DNA from: Zarea fungicola
Lineage: Eukaryota > Ascomycota > Sordariomycetes > Hypocreales > Cordycipitaceae
Length of the DNA stretch: 38,258 nucleotides
Assembly (NCBI GenBank): GCA_900169235.1
Contig: FWCC01000473.1
Location: 5,229 to 43,486 of the forward strand
Reading direction: 5' to 3'
This document shows, one piece after another, positions 12,276-22,625 of the stretch (the first letter of the stretch is position 1; each line of letters opens with the position of its first letter). The position numbers and the translations under genes were made by a program. The notes beneath the pieces were generated by a model. It did not search any database, was not told where the DNA came from, and saw only the letters and a program-made list of their open reading frames with translations.

Positions 12276-13028
12276 TTATGGCTTCCGTGTGCGAAGAAAG
12301 ACATTCGACGGCAGTAAACCCCCAGGAACCAGCGCAGTGTCGACATTGTACGCAATCTCGGTCCCTTGCTGCTCAAAGCCCATCTTCAGGTACAGCCGGC
12401 GCCCCATGACTGAGGCCTCTGTGACGGCCTCCAGGTCCCCGCGCGCCCTGGCCTCGGCGAGACCCCATTCCACAAAACGCCGGCCGATGCCGCGGCCCTG
12501 AAACCGGGGGTCGACGGCGCACATGTCGAGCACGAACAACGCGGGCGGCGATGACGTCGCCGCGTCGCGAACGGCCTGCCAGCGCTGCGCGTGCAGGGCG
12601 CCAAAGACGTCGCCCCAAAGCTTCTGCTGCGCCGGGTCGTCAGGGTAGATGGCGGCGATGCCAATGGCCTCGCCGTCGTTGGCCGGGGGCATGTCGCCGT
12701 GGCCGGGGACGACAGAGGCCTGCGCCCAGATGGCCAGGCCGGCGATGACGGGCGAACCCCCGTTCTCCGGGTCGGGCACGGTCGCCTTGAGGAAGACGGT
12801 GTTGGGCTTGTTGTCGAGGTTGTGGGTGACGCCGGTCAGACGGGCGGCCATGCCCTCGGCGGCCTTGCGCCGGCCCTCGGGCGTGTCCCAGCCGCGGTTC
12901 ACGCCCATGAAGATGGCATCGCGGGTCTGGTCGCAGAATGCGCGGCAGACGGGGTCGAAGCCGCTGATGATGTCGGCCGGGTCGGTGACGACGGCTATTT
13001 CAGGGTCGGGGCTTGTAGCAGATGCCAT
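12276..13028 (-). CDS. GNAT-family N-acetyltransferase
   Basis: A single uninterrupted frame of 250 aa starts at the ATG at 13028 (MASATSPDPEIAVV). The C-terminal half holds the GNAT core: a beta strand LFVLDMCAVDP, the acetyl-CoA pyrophosphate loop QGRGIGRRF (Q/RxxGxG/A type), then a helix and the ending SVMGRRLYLKMGFEQQGTE, typical of motif B. The middle (FLKATVPDPENG, AGLAIWAQ) matches the early strands of the fold. Such fungal proteins resemble small cytosolic acetyltransferases whose substrates are mostly unknown; no targeting signal is seen. The gene is GC-rich with strong C/G third positions like the neighbouring core genes. It lies head-to-head with the IDO gene, with 605 bp between start codons. 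Family call is firm; substrate cannot be told. Confidence 0.92.
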   Translation of the reverse strand: MASATSPDPEIAVVTDPADIISGFDPVCRAFCDQTRDAIFMGVNRGWDTPEGRRKAAEGMAARLTGVTHNLDNKPNTVFLKATVPDPENGGSPVIAGLAIWAQASVVPGHGDMPPANDGEAIGIAAIYPDDPAQQKLWGDVFGALHAQRWQAVRDAATSSPPALFVLDMCAVDPRFQGRGIGRRFVEWGLAEARARGDLEAVTEASVMGRRLYLKMGFEQQGTEIAYNVDTALVPGGLLPSNVFLRTRKP

Positions 13029-13633
13029 TTTCTTTTACTTTGAGAGGCTTGAGGTTTGATATAGTTGGACTTGGGGTTTCACCGGTGTGTGCCGGGAATG
13101 GCGACGCTAAATGGACGAAGCCTTCATGTGGAGCTGGGGATAAACGTGATCATTCAGGGTTAGGTGCAAGAGGGGTAAGTCTTGGCAGGATATCCAAGTG
13201 GTGAAGTTTTTAAAGATTTCACTTTAACATCTTTACATGCTTGGGTTTTCAATTCCGGTCCCGGTATGGTGGCTGTCGGTTCCGACCAGGCATGTCGGGG
13301 CGTGGACAAGGGCGGAATATCAGCGCAGGTCACGTTCAAGTCGCTTGTTGGTAAAAGACGAGCTTGGACTTATTAGGAGCTTACATTTACCAGTCTCTGG
13401 TTTCCAGTTGATCGATCTCGGAATGGATTCATATGCGGCTGGCGGAGCTATGTCAAATGTCGCAGCCAGGGCGCGCTTGGGCTGAATCGTATAGGCAGTG
13501 TCGTCACAACACGAAGTATACGACGCACTAAGATGGCCGTTGAGGAAAAAAGCGAACATATATAAATACGTATAAATATATGTATAAATACCTTTAATTC
13601 TATAGGTTCGTGCATCTCAGAAAGCGGCATGAA
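13029..13633. other. Bidirectional promoter region between GNAT and IDO genes
   Basis: 605 bp separate the divergent start codons. The IDO-proximal end has three TATAAATA elements. The rest contains no convincing gene. A tRNA-like stretch near 13190-13270 was considered and rejected. Confidence 0.6.
13561..13590 (+). promoter_or_regulatory. Three clustered TATAAATA boxes upstream of IDO
   Basis: TATAAATA occurs at 13561-13568, 13571-13578 and 13583-13590, roughly 45-75 bp before the IDO start codon at 13634. The position is suitable for TATA elements of that gene. Three copies in 30 bp is unusual, though AT-rich slippage could also explain them. Confidence 0.55.
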
Positions 13634-14919
13634 ATGGCGTCACTCACTATCGATCAATTGCTTTCCAAATACGGCATCTCGCCAACACTTGGCTTTTTAT
13701 CCCCCGACCAGCCTCCCACTTCCTTTACAAGCCCCTACTATGGAGAATGGGACACGCTCGCGTCGCAGCTCTCGAAGCTGCAGAAATCGCAAAAATTAGT
13801 GACCAAGATACAACAACTTCCGATACTTGACTCATGCCACCTGGAAGCAGAGCCAGAATACCGACGCGCATACGTCGTGCTTGGCTTCTTGATTCACGCC
13901 TACGTCTGGGGCGGCTCCTCTGCACCGTTGCAAGAGGTGCCGCCCCAGCTGAGCGAGCCGTTTCTCCAAGTATGCGATTATCTCGGCGTCCAGCCCGTTC
14001 TCAGCTACAGCGGTCTTGTATTATGGAACTGGTCCGTTTCTCAGGACTGCACATTTGATGATGGCTTTCCCAACCTGTCGCAACTGGAATCGCTCACGTC
14101 TTATACAGGGACAAGAGGCGAGGACGCATTCTACCATGTCCCTGTGCTCGTGGAGGCAGACGGAGGTCCGCTTATCCCGTTGCTCCTCCAGGCTGTGGAA
14201 GATGGGCAGCGAGGAGATTTTGCTGCTGTCCGGTCGGCCCTGGAGGTGGCTACGGCAACGTTTGTCAGGATGGGGGCGCATCTGCCCAAGATGTTTGGGA
14301 TACTCGATGCGCACATGTTTTATCATGAGATTCGACCGTTTTTCGCAGGTGGCAAGGGTCTACCACGCGGGATGGTGTTTAAAAAGAGCGATGGGACAGA
14401 GGTCGAGGCCAAATATGTTGGCGGAAGTGCCGCGCAAGGCAGCTTGTTTCCATTCCTGGACCAGGTTTTGGGTGTGGTACACGAAGAGGCCCAGTCCCGA
14501 GACTCTGTCTTTCAGGTATGAAGTTGTACATGAAACTGTTTTTTGTTTGTTTGTTTTTTTGCGACTAACTTGGACAGGAAATGAAATCATACATGCCTAG
14601 TAAACACAGAGAGTTTCTCAATGTTGTCGGCCGTCTTCCCTCCCTTCGGTCCATGGTTGAGTCGCAACGGGATGACAGTCAGCTTTGCGTAGCATTTGAC
14701 GAATGCTTGGCACAATTGCGACTGTGGAGAGGAAAGCATATAGCCATTGTTTCCAAGTACATTGTTCAACCTGCCAAGGCCGCCGCAATTGCAGAGCAGA
14801 AAGGAGGAGATTCGGGCAAGGAAAATGCCGTCGACGAGCTACAGGGTACTGGTGGCACAGCACTTGTGCCATTTCTGAGGCAGGCGAGAGACGAGACACG
14901 GGGGCTTGACAGGGCATAG
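13634..14919 (+). CDS. Indoleamine 2,3-dioxygenase (IDO family)
   Basis: Two exons, 13634-14515 and 14578-14919, with a 62-nt intron (GTATGA, branch CTAAC, acceptor CAG), give 407 aa. The ATG at 13634 (MASLTIDQLL) is the first in frame; the frame upstream only offers GTG. The enzyme opens the indole ring of tryptophan using O2 and heme, giving N-formylkynurenine, the first step towards NAD (BNA2 in yeast). Family blocks are VLGFLIHAYVWGG, LGVQPVLSYSGLVLWNW, AHMFYHEIRPFF, RGMVFKKSDG and GGSAAQGSLFPFLD. The proximal heme-ligand His is His348 in RGKHIAIVSKYIVQPA, very close to human IDO1 His346. Many filamentous fungi carry several IDO paralogues; which one this is cannot be decided here. It is divergent from the GNAT gene. 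Confidence 0.95.
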
Positions 14920-15136
14920 AAGGATTAGATATACATTTAATTGTGACTGGAAATTGAAATTTGCCTTGATAATATTCTTGCTCCATCATGTCTTGCGTTA
15001 ATTGTTCCTCTTCACCTATAGCTTTTGCCCAACTCTTTTGTTGTAAGCGTCGCTCTCATCGGGAAGGATTATGTTTGAAAGTAGCAAAAGCCATCATACA
15101 TTATTCATTATTATACTATTTTAACTGATATGTAAT

Positions 15137-15879
15137 TTATACACCAATTGCCTTTGCAATTGCCTCACCAAGGGCATTCGCCGACGCAGGGTTCTGACCG
15201 GTAATCAGCAGGCCGTCGACAACAACCTTTTCCCCAAAGGGCTTGTCGGCCTTGAGAAACTTGGCGCCCACGGCATTGAGGCGGTCCTCGAGCAAAAAGG
15301 GCATGGCGTCGGTCAGCTGGGCAATGTCCTCCTCCTCGTTGGTGAAGCCCGTGACCTGGCGGCCTTGGACGAGGGGCTTGCCGTCAATCTTGACGTTGGC
15401 GAGGACAATGGAGCCGTGGCAGACGGCGGCGACGGGCTTGCCGGCGCGGTAAAACTCCTCAATGAGGGCAATGGAGTCGGCGTCGTCGACGAGGTCGTAC
15501 ATGGGGCCGTGGCCGCCCGGGTAGAAGATGGCGGCGAATTCAGAGGAGCGGCCGACAAACTCCTTGAGCGGGGTGGTGTTTTCCCACAGCTTGGTCTTGA
15601 GGAAGTTTTGGGACGACTCGTCCTGGAAGGCCTGGACGGAGCCCGGGTCGAGAGGCGCCACGCCGCCCTTGGGTGAGGCGAGGACGAGCTCGGTCTTGGG
15701 GGAGAGGACGTCGTAGGGATGAGCGAGCTCGGGCTGGGAGCTGCGTTAGTGATTTCAAATAATAGAAAATCTATAACAAAAACAAGAAAGAATATACATA
15801 CCAAGTACCAACCAGTGGGCTTGTCAAGCTTGACAATCTTGTCAGCGCTGGTGAGGACGACGAGAATCTTGGGCGCCAT
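15137..15879 (-). CDS. DJ-1/PfpI superfamily protein, Hsp31/glyoxalase III-like
   Basis: Two exons, 15879-15802 and 15733-15137, with a 68-nt intron (GTATGT, branch CTAAC, acceptor CAG), encode 224 aa. Exon 1 supplies the first strand MAPKILVVLTSADK and the segment up to GWYL, where exon 2 continues with PELAHPYDVL. The triad is visible: Glu28 (PELAHP), nucleophile Cys131 and His132 (AAVCHGS), matching yeast Hsp31 Glu30-Cys138-His139. YPGGHGPMYDL is the oxyanion-side loop of the family. Members convert methylglyoxal to lactate without glutathione and/or act as stress chaperones, in the cytosol. The length (about 230 aa) and triad favour the Hsp31 class over the shorter DJ-1 class. A TATAAATA lies 94 bp upstream of the start. 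Confidence 0.94.
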
Positions 15880-15972
15880 TGTGTTGAGTTGTGTTATGGT
15901 GATGGTATGAGGATGCAGATGATGAATTTGTGATGATAAAACTAGACAAAAGAAAAGCAGCACAAGCTCTTT

Positions 15973-15980
15973 TATTTATA
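15973..15980 (-). promoter_or_regulatory. TATA box of the DJ-1/Hsp31-like gene
   Basis: TATAAATA reads on the minus strand 94 bp before the ATG at 15879, a suitable distance for a fungal stress-inducible promoter. The assignment is positional. Confidence 0.5.
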
Positions 15981-16315
15981 GTCTGGAGCTCAATCAATTA
16001 AAAACTCCGATCGGCCCAAGATTCTGTCCGTTTCCACTAACAATGGCTGGCCGGCCACTATTCAAGACAAGCTCTAGCGGGCCTTCACACCATCTTTGAT
16101 AGCTGGTTGACGTCAGGATAGCTGTAGATGGTGTCGCAGTACTCAAATCAACTTCAGTCGACTTTGTTGGACAGGGTGAGATTATACAATGATGCTTAAT
16201 AATGAAATAGATCATTATTCAGCTCGACGTGCCAGCGATGAAACCCGAGTGACGAAATTTTGACAACATGCCATCTCAATTGCCAGGCTCGCGTTGAAGC
16301 TGCGATGAATAATGC

Positions 16316-16335
16316 AACTGCATTTCAATGCAGTT
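16316..16335. repeat. 20-bp palindrome upstream of TAF6
   Basis: The arms AACTGCATT and AATGCAGTT are perfect reverse complements around a 2-nt centre. It lies about 280 bp upstream of the TAF6 start. It may be a protein-binding site; no known factor is recognised. Confidence 0.5.
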
Positions 16336-16617
16336 TAGCTTCCGTCGGAGGGAGGGGCTGCGTACAATTTTTAGGCTTGGTCATCCGTGCCTAGTCCGTC
16401 GGGGGAAAGATCCAGATCAGACTGTGTCTAAAAATTGTCCAGGCCCAGAAAAATGGCGATGCTGTCCAGCCTACCCTATACCCAAGTTTGCATCGCGCAC
16501 GGACCAGGTGGCAGGCAGCTCCATGATGGCCTCCTCTTGCATTGAAGCACGACAGCTCCCGCACCACACCCATCCTTTCCTCACAGCTCGCATTGTGCGA
16601 TTTCGCCCCCCGACACC

Positions 16618-18110
16618 ATGGCGTCCGAAGTGCCCAAGCTGCTATGGAACGCGGAAAACATCAAAGACGTGGCCGAGTCGGTCGGCATCGGCGCGCTCAA
16701 CGACGAGGCCGTCAAGGCGCTGGCGCAGGATGTCGAGTACCGCATCGGCCAGGTCATCATTGAGAGCCTGCGGCTGATGCGCGCCGCCCGCCGCACGACG
16801 CTGACGGTGAATGACGTCTCCCTGGCCCTGCGCGTGCTCGACGCCGAGCCTCTGTACGGATACGACTCGACGCGGCCGCTGCGCTTTGGCGAGGCGAGTC
16901 TGGGGCCTGGCCAGCCGCTGTTTTACATTGACGACGAGGAGGTTGATTTTGAAAAGTTGATTAATGCGCCCTTGCCAAAGGTGCCGCGGGATATGAATTT
17001 TTCTGGTATTTCTCTCTCTCTCTCTCTCTTTATGGAATCTTTGTCCAAATTCTTGTCCAATGTCCTAACATGTCTTCGTCTCCAGCACATTGGCTCGCCA
17101 TTGAAGGCGTCCAGCCCTCCATCCCGCAAAACCCCACGACGGCCGAGTCGCGCTCCCAGGACCTCCTGCCAAAAGGCACCGGCGCCAACCCGGCCCTCTC
17201 CGCCCTCGCCGGCAACAGCGACGACAGCAGCGTCGCGACGACCACGGGCGGCCACCACCCCTCGGTCAAGCACATTGTCAGCAAGGAGCTGATTCTCTAC
17301 TTTGACAAGATCCAGGCCGCCATCCTCGACGACAACCCGGACGAGGAGGTGGTGCGCCTGCGGCAGGCGGCCCTCGGCTCCGTCCGCGAAGACCCCGGTC
17401 TGCACCAGCTCGCGCCGTACTTTATCAACTTTATCATGGACCGCGTCACGCACCAGCTCGATGACACATTTACGCTCAAGCAAATGATGGAGCTCACTAA
17501 CGCGCTGATTGAGAATAAGAGCCTCTTTCTGGATCCGTACGCGAGCTCCCTCTCGGCGCCCGTGCTCACGTGCCTCATGGCTAGGAAGCTGGGCGCGGAC
17601 GAAGGCGTCGACGCCATGAAGGAGCAGTACGAGCTGCGGCAGCTGGCGGCGTCGCTGATTGGCCGCATGGCGCACAAGTATGCGGCGTCCAACTCGCTGC
17701 TTCGCCCGAAGCTGACGCGCACGTGTCTCCGGTACTTTCTCGACCCGACGAAACCCCCCGCAGTGCTATACGGCGCGGTCAATGGCATCCTGGAGGCCGG
17801 CGGGCCCGAGGCGATTCGGCTGCTCGTCCTGCGCAACCTCAAGAGCTTTGATGCGGGTATTTTGCAGCCGCTCAAGGAGAAGGCCGAGGGGTCGATTGAG
17901 TATGAGATGCTCGTGCAGGGACTGGTGCAGGCGGTGGCGTCGCTCGTCACGCATGCAGACGTGCCTCTTTTGGATGGCTCGGGACCCGTGACGCCGGCGC
18001 AGTTGGCTGAGCTGAATGACTTTGTTGGTCCGATTCTGGGCAATAAGATTGCGTCGTCGAACAATGCGCGTCTGATTAAGACGATTCTGGAAGCGCAGTC
18101 GTTTGAGTAA
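16618..18110 (+). CDS. TAF6: Transcription initiation factor TFIID subunit 6 (TAF6)
   Basis: Exons 16618-17005 and 17086-18110 are separated by an 80-nt intron that starts with a (TC)n tract, giving 470 aa. Residues about 5-70 form the TAF6 histone fold ([18 protein letters not shown], then [20 protein letters not shown] and [19 protein letters not shown]), which pairs with TAF9 in TFIID and SAGA. A short linker ([16 protein letters not shown]) leads to the C-terminal HEAT-repeat domain from about residue 200 ([66 protein letters not shown]). Length and domain order match fungal TAF6 throughout. It is a nuclear general transcription factor subunit and presumably essential. It converges with SDH3. 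No oddities beyond the pyrimidine-rich intron were seen. Confidence 0.97.
17011..17029. repeat. (TC)n microsatellite in TAF6 intron
   Basis: An uninterrupted TC dinucleotide run sits just after the intron donor at 17006. It is a likely length-polymorphic marker and has no coding effect. Confidence 0.8.
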
Positions 18111-18718
18111 CCCGCTTACTGTAATTTTTTTTTTCAATCTTCTTTGGAATTCAGGGCGACATGGCACAGTGGGCAATGGCGAATAAAGGCGCTTCAACTT
18201 TTTCGGATGATATCAAAGCAAAACATGCCATGATTTGAACATGGCTAGATGGGCAGCATATTGCCCCCAATACTGGTACGGCACCAAGGTAGAACCACTA
18301 GATTAAAACAATCAAGATACATTGGGTTCTTAATCACTTCTTCTCGTAATTGGTAATGTTAAAAATTTTGCATTGGATTTAACAAATGAAAAATGTGCAT
18401 CATGTACACACAAGTTGTTCTTTTTAAACAAGGGCACAAACAGCTCTTCAAGCCACTCCATCACGCCCGTTGAAATATAAAAAGATCTTCTATAGGTCCC
18501 CTGTCGAATAATCCGCTCGCTGATATCCGTAGTTACACAATTTGCCAAGCAATGCGCCTCGTCCCCTGCGACTTGTTTCCCGTCCTGATGGCTGAAATAT
18601 TCTATGCGGTTTCTTTGATACAATTGAAAACAAAGCCCTCCATCATTGTTTTCTTTTCTCCTCGCCCGTTTATCGATTTCGTCTTTTCGCAGCCCTACCC
18701 CAATCCTAGGTCAAGCAT
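18111..18718. other. Intergenic region between convergent TAF6 and SDH3
   Basis: 608 bp bearing the 3' untranslated regions and terminators of the two convergent genes. It has T-rich and A-rich runs (for example near 18125) but no gene or recognisable RNA. Confidence 0.6.
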
Positions 18719-19510
18719 TTACAGACCGAAAGCAAGGTAGAGGGTGGTGAGCAGACTTGTGGCCAGAATGGTGCGCTCGCTGGTGCGGATCTGGGTCTTG
18801 GCGAAGCCCTTGAGCAGGTCGTAGCTCAAGTGGCGCATGCCGTTGATGAAGTGAAAGACAAACGGGAAGCCGAGGCCGAGCTTGATCAGGCCGGTGACGG
18901 CAAACGGCATGCTGGTAAAGGCGGCGACGAGGCTCTGCGACTCGACGTGGAAGCCGGCGAGGGGCGCAATGAGGTAGGTGAGGAAGTAGGCGTAGGCGGC
19001 GCCGGAGAGGGTGCAGCCGGTGATACGGGTCCAGGCCGAGGCGGAGAACCACGTCTGCGAGCGCTTGTAGATGCCGAGATGGGGCGACACGGGACGCTGA
19101 AGGCGCTGCTGGACGAGGACGTCCTTGCCCTCGGTGGGTGTGAGGCGAGTCATTTCGATGGGGCTGAGAATGATACATGTTAGTCGTGGCACTCGACACG
19201 AGTTTATTTCAGCGATTGAAGGTTGGTTTCGATGGCGAATAATGTCGTGATGGCAACGGGAGCTTACCGGGCCTGAGTGGTGGAAATGCGCGCAGCCATG
19301 GCCAGACGGGGCATGTTCTGGCTAAAGGCAGCTACAAGAGGGCAAAGACGTTAGTAAACGGTTCTTCAGCTAGTGGTTGGCCCATTGAAGGCGGCAATTG
19401 ATCGCGTTGATTGTGCACGCGGCGAGTTCGTCTGAGGGTATTCGGGACAAGACGGCAGGTGATGGCTTACTTCTGCGCATGGCAGCGACACCGACACGCT
19501 GGGCAATCAT
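18719..19510 (-). CDS. SDH3: Succinate dehydrogenase cytochrome b subunit (SDH3/SDHC)
   Basis: Three exons, 19510-19471, 19331-19268 and 19163-18719, with introns of 139 and 104 nt, encode 182 aa. This is the heme b and ubiquinone-binding membrane anchor of complex II in the mitochondrial inner membrane. Residues 1 to about 32 form an Arg-rich import signal with a likely cleavage near RIS/TT. The family block QRLQRPVSPHLGIYKR is followed by three transmembrane helices. The quinone-site Ser77 and Arg81 occur in SAWTRITG, and the heme ligand is His139 in FHFINGMRHLSYD. Many fungi have SSLNRITG or similar at the first block, so this copy is somewhat divergent there. The first two exons are tiny and easily missed. 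The upstream region has a CCAAT box and paired CACGTG sites. Confidence 0.95.
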
Positions 19511-19691
19511 GGTTGCTGTGATGAGATGATTGACTGTAACTAAATCGGTTGGTGATGGTCGACAATCTGCAGAGGCCCGTGGCGTTTCGTCGGTTGAGGC
19601 TTGATTCGAGGTCAGATCAAATGGTTCAAAGCTGCTCCCCGTGATGGCATTTCGGTACACGGGCTGGGTCGGATCCTCGGTTGAAACTCGA

Positions 19692-19698
19692 CCAATCA
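19692..19698 (+). promoter_or_regulatory. CCAAT box in SDH3 promoter
   Basis: CCAATCA lies about 180 bp upstream of the SDH3 start codon (on the strand opposite to the gene). It fits the fungal CCAAT-binding (HAP) complex site, which in yeast activates respiratory genes including SDH3 and in filamentous fungi works with HapX in iron-dependent control. The link is inference from motif and position. Confidence 0.5.
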
Positions 19699-19724
19699 GA
19701 AGCTGCTAATTCACAAGCTTGCCC

Positions 19725-19752
19725 CACGTGACTTTTCTCATTTTGTCACGTG
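19725..19752. promoter_or_regulatory. Paired CACGTGAC / GTCACGTG sites (inverted)
   Basis: CACGTGAC and its reverse complement GTCACGTG flank a 12-nt spacer, about 215-240 bp upstream of SDH3. The core is an E-box of the Cbf1/bHLH type (RTCACRTG). A palindromic arrangement of two strong sites is unlikely by chance in this AT-leaning region, but which gene it serves is uncertain. Confidence 0.55.
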
Positions 19753-20299
19753 CCAGAAACACACCAAAGCTTGCTGACTAAGCTATATTTACCCATAATG
19801 AAGCTCGCGACTTTTTTCTCTCTCTTCTTCTTCCTTTCTTCTCCAGATAGTCACAAACGCCCGCCGCGCGCTCTTCTCGATTCAAGGCGAATAGCGACAT
19901 GTCGGCAGAGTCTTTGGACTCGTTGGGTTGTCTTTGGAGAAGAATTAAAGGTCCTTTCGTTAATCTCGGCATTCGGTTTCTTTCCCGTCTGCGTGCCGTT
20001 TCATTCTGAGATCTACATTCTGCTTGTTGCTTGTCATCTTTATAATATACTTCGTAGACTGATCGTGATTGTGACGCGCCTACAGCTCGTATCTAGGTCC
20101 ATGCTGCTATCCCAGCCCCAATTTCCCCTACACCAAGTCCGACCGTTGTCTTTTCTCCGCAAGCCATCGAGTCACTTGGGTACTGTCCAGCGCCGTAAGA
20201 AGATCATGCTTCTATTGTACAAGTGTGCTCATAACAGCCGACATGTAATATTTCGGTCTGTGCAGCTCTGGTACCAGCTCATTATGACTGAGTATCTCC

Positions 20300-20314
20300 T
20301 TAGGGTTAGGGTTA
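20300..20314 (+). repeat. Short interstitial telomere-type motif (TTAGGG)2
   Basis: TTAGGGTTAGGGTTA, two and a half fungal telomere units, lies in the non-coding stretch where core genes give way to the sparse accessory region. It is short, so chance cannot be excluded. Confidence 0.45.
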
Positions 20315-21024
20315 CGAAAAAGGCGCCAGCCTCCATATCGCGTCCTGGAGCCAAGTGTGCATCAATCGAAAGGTTTCCTTGTTCCTTCCGCGCTTGGCCA
20401 ACCAAGCTTGTCAAGACGTTGTAAAATTCAATTAAATCCCTTGCCTTCAAATCACAAGCTGCCTGCCCCATCTCAAGACCTAGTTGCAGAATCTCGACTG
20501 CCGCTCTCGCAAATCAGCCCTCTCTCGTAAATGTCCAACATTCCAAACCAAAAAAGCCTTTGATACAAAAGCATCAGATAGGCGGACAGCAGCAAGATAA
20601 TATGAAGCGTTTCTCTAGCGAATGTTGAACCTTTTGACTGCTCCCCAAACGTGCGCATTCTTGTATCGGCTTGCCTCCAATAGAATGCGTATCGCACTCC
20701 TTGCGCTCACATGGTGCTGGCCGTGCCACAGCGCAACCGCTTTCATGTTACTAATGCTGACAAGTAGCTAAATCTGTCTCTGACTCTGTTGTAACTTGTG
20801 GCGTACGGCAGGTAATCAGTCATGGAGTACGGTTAGTCTGAATGCATTCTGACAGGTAATCACGCAACTAGCTGCGACTTTCGGCTTTTGTCCAAAACCA
20901 GAGAGCAACCTTTCCATCTAATAAAGTCTACGAACCAGCTTCAATTTCTGACCTCCCTCAGTCTTTGGCCATCTAATCTTCATATTTTTAACCCAATAGT
21001 CTACACATCTTTGCCAGCAGAATC

Positions 21025-22454
21025 ATGTCAGGCAACTCGCCCACTCTCAACGGCCTGGCCGCTACAATCACGGAAGCGGCCAAAGCAATTACATCCCATC
21101 TTGAAGCAAACGGCCTTCCTACTCCATCTTTCGCAGAGGACAGCCCACCGTGGTATCCAATTGTTCCAGATGTCGCCCTACCACGCCTGCAACTACTTGA
21201 TGCTGTGTTTGATCTTCAACGTCTGATTCTTGGTCCCTTTGATGACTTGTTTACATCGCCTCTCTTTGTAAGTGTCGACTCTGGGAGATGTTTATACGCA
21301 TCTCTAATAAAACTATTAGGAGAATCACGATGGAATGATCCTAGATATCTTAAACCAGTTTGACTTCTTCAATGCTGTGCCAATTAGAGGATCAGCAACC
21401 TACAGCGAGATTGCTCAGAGGACGACACTGCCCGAGTCAATCGTCCGCCGCATTCTCAGGCATGCATTTCTGGGGAGGCTATTTGCCGAAGTACCGCCCG
21501 GTTCGGGAAAGGTTGTCCACACTGCAAAGACGGCGTTGGTGGTGAGGAAGCCGGCGATCCGCGGCTGGATCGCGCACAACTTGGAGGAGATGCGGCCGGC
21601 AACCACCAACACGGCCAAATCTCTGCGCCAGTTCGACGCTGGCCGTGAGTTTTCCAGCCAAGATCCCCTGCAGTCGGGGTTCTCAATAGCCGACCTGGAC
21701 GGTACCGGCCACCCAGTGTTGCATTGGGAGTTTCTCCGCTCTGCGCCGGAAGGCCGGCAGGCCGGCCATCGAGCAGCGCAATTCAGTGCAGCGATGGAGA
21801 CGGCGGCCATGTCTTCTGCGATGAAAGCCGAGGATATCATTAGGTTCGGCTTTGACTGGGAAGGTCTCGGCGATGCCACAGTGGTAGATGTAAGTTGCTG
21901 ACACAAGGGTAAAGGGGAAGAGACGACTGACTTGGCCATAGGTCGGCGGTTCGAAAGGCCACGATGCCATTGCGCAGGTGAAGCACTTTCCAAATCTCAA
22001 ATACATTATTCAGGATCTTGCTGAAGTACAAGAATCTTTTCAGTCAAATCTGCCTCACGAGCTTCAAGGCCGGGTTACTTACCAAGTCCACGATTTCTTC
22101 CAGCCGCAGACTACCCCTGGAGAAGTGTACTTTTTAAAGATGATCCTCCACGACTGGCCGGATGCGCACGCATCTCGTATCCTGAAAGGGTTACTACCGA
22201 AAATTAAACAAGGTAGCCGGCTGGTGCTGTGCGAAGTGGTGGCACCACCTCCTGACGCGCCGATTCCGGGTTTTGTGAAGCGCATTGCATCGAATATGGA
22301 CTTGCAGATGCTATCACTATTCAATAGCTTGGAACGTAGCCTACCGCAATGGAAGGCCCTTCTTCGAGGTGTTGATGATGGTCTCGAAATTCGCAATGTT
22401 GAGAGCTTTCCCGGAGCGCTCTGGAGCGTTATTGAAGTTGGATACAAATGCTAA
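21025..22454 (+). CDS. SAM-dependent O-methyltransferase 2 (fungal Methyltransf_2 type)
   Basis: Exons 21025-21267, 21320-21889 and 21942-22454, each ending in phase 0, are joined across two 52-nt introns to give 441 aa. The N-terminal helical/winged-helix half includes GMILDILNQFDFFNAVP and YSEIAQRTTLPESIVRRILRHAF. The SAM motif is VVDVGGSKGHDAIA (V269-A282, spanning the second intron), then KYIIQDL. The catalytic-base motif is LHDWPDAH with His341, followed by LVLCEVVAPP. This architecture is that of fungal secondary-metabolite O-methyltransferases. It is clearly a different gene from the methyltransferase at 3.4 kb (length, introns, sequence). The MFS transporter 2 kb downstream and the 95-aa gene are its nearest partners, but no synthase is present, so the substrate is unknown. 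Confidence 0.94.
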
Positions 22455-22625
22455 CATTTCTGCACCTCATTCGGGCCATAGACTGATAATTGTTCAATAG
22501 CAAGAAGGGCATATTGCCCATCTCGGAAGAAAGATGAAGTAAAATTTGACAAAGAAATAACAATAAAAGGAATTATATAGTGACTTTAATAACCTGATTT
22601 TGCCTCGTAACGATAGCAGGCCGCC

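Larger units (their letters stand above)
15880..16617. other. Bidirectional promoter region between DJ-1-like gene and TAF6
   Basis: 738 bp between divergent start codons. It contains the DJ-1 TATA element and a 20-bp palindrome at 16316-16335. No gene is supported. Confidence 0.6.
19511..21024. other. Gene-free stretch: SDH3 promoter, then core/accessory transition
   Basis: The first 250 bp are the SDH3 promoter. From about 19.8 kb on, long frames on both strands (up to about 220 codons) show no motif or codon bias and start with non-ATG codons; I do not support them as genes. A TTAGGG-type motif is at 20300-20314. The last several hundred bases should be the promoter of O-methyltransferase 2. 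Confidence 0.5.

Noticed and set aside
12591..13059. 136-150-codon plus-strand frames over the GNAT gene
   Set aside because: Antisense to a well-supported acetyltransferase with clear codon bias.
13190..13270. tRNA-like stretch (CCAAGTGGTGAAG ... GGGTTTTCAATTCCGGTCCC)
   Set aside because: The A- and B-box resemblance is loose and I could not form a cloverleaf with paired acceptor and anticodon stems. A tRNAscan-SE or covariance-model hit would overturn this.
16923..18064. 250-255-codon minus-strand frames over TAF6
   Set aside because: Antisense shadows of the histone-fold/HEAT coding frame; no motifs.
19750..20424. 224-codon plus-strand frame next to SDH3
   Set aside because: Starts with GTG, has no domain or codon bias, and runs through the telomere-like motif; the internal ATG at 19798 gives a signal-like start but the rest looks random.
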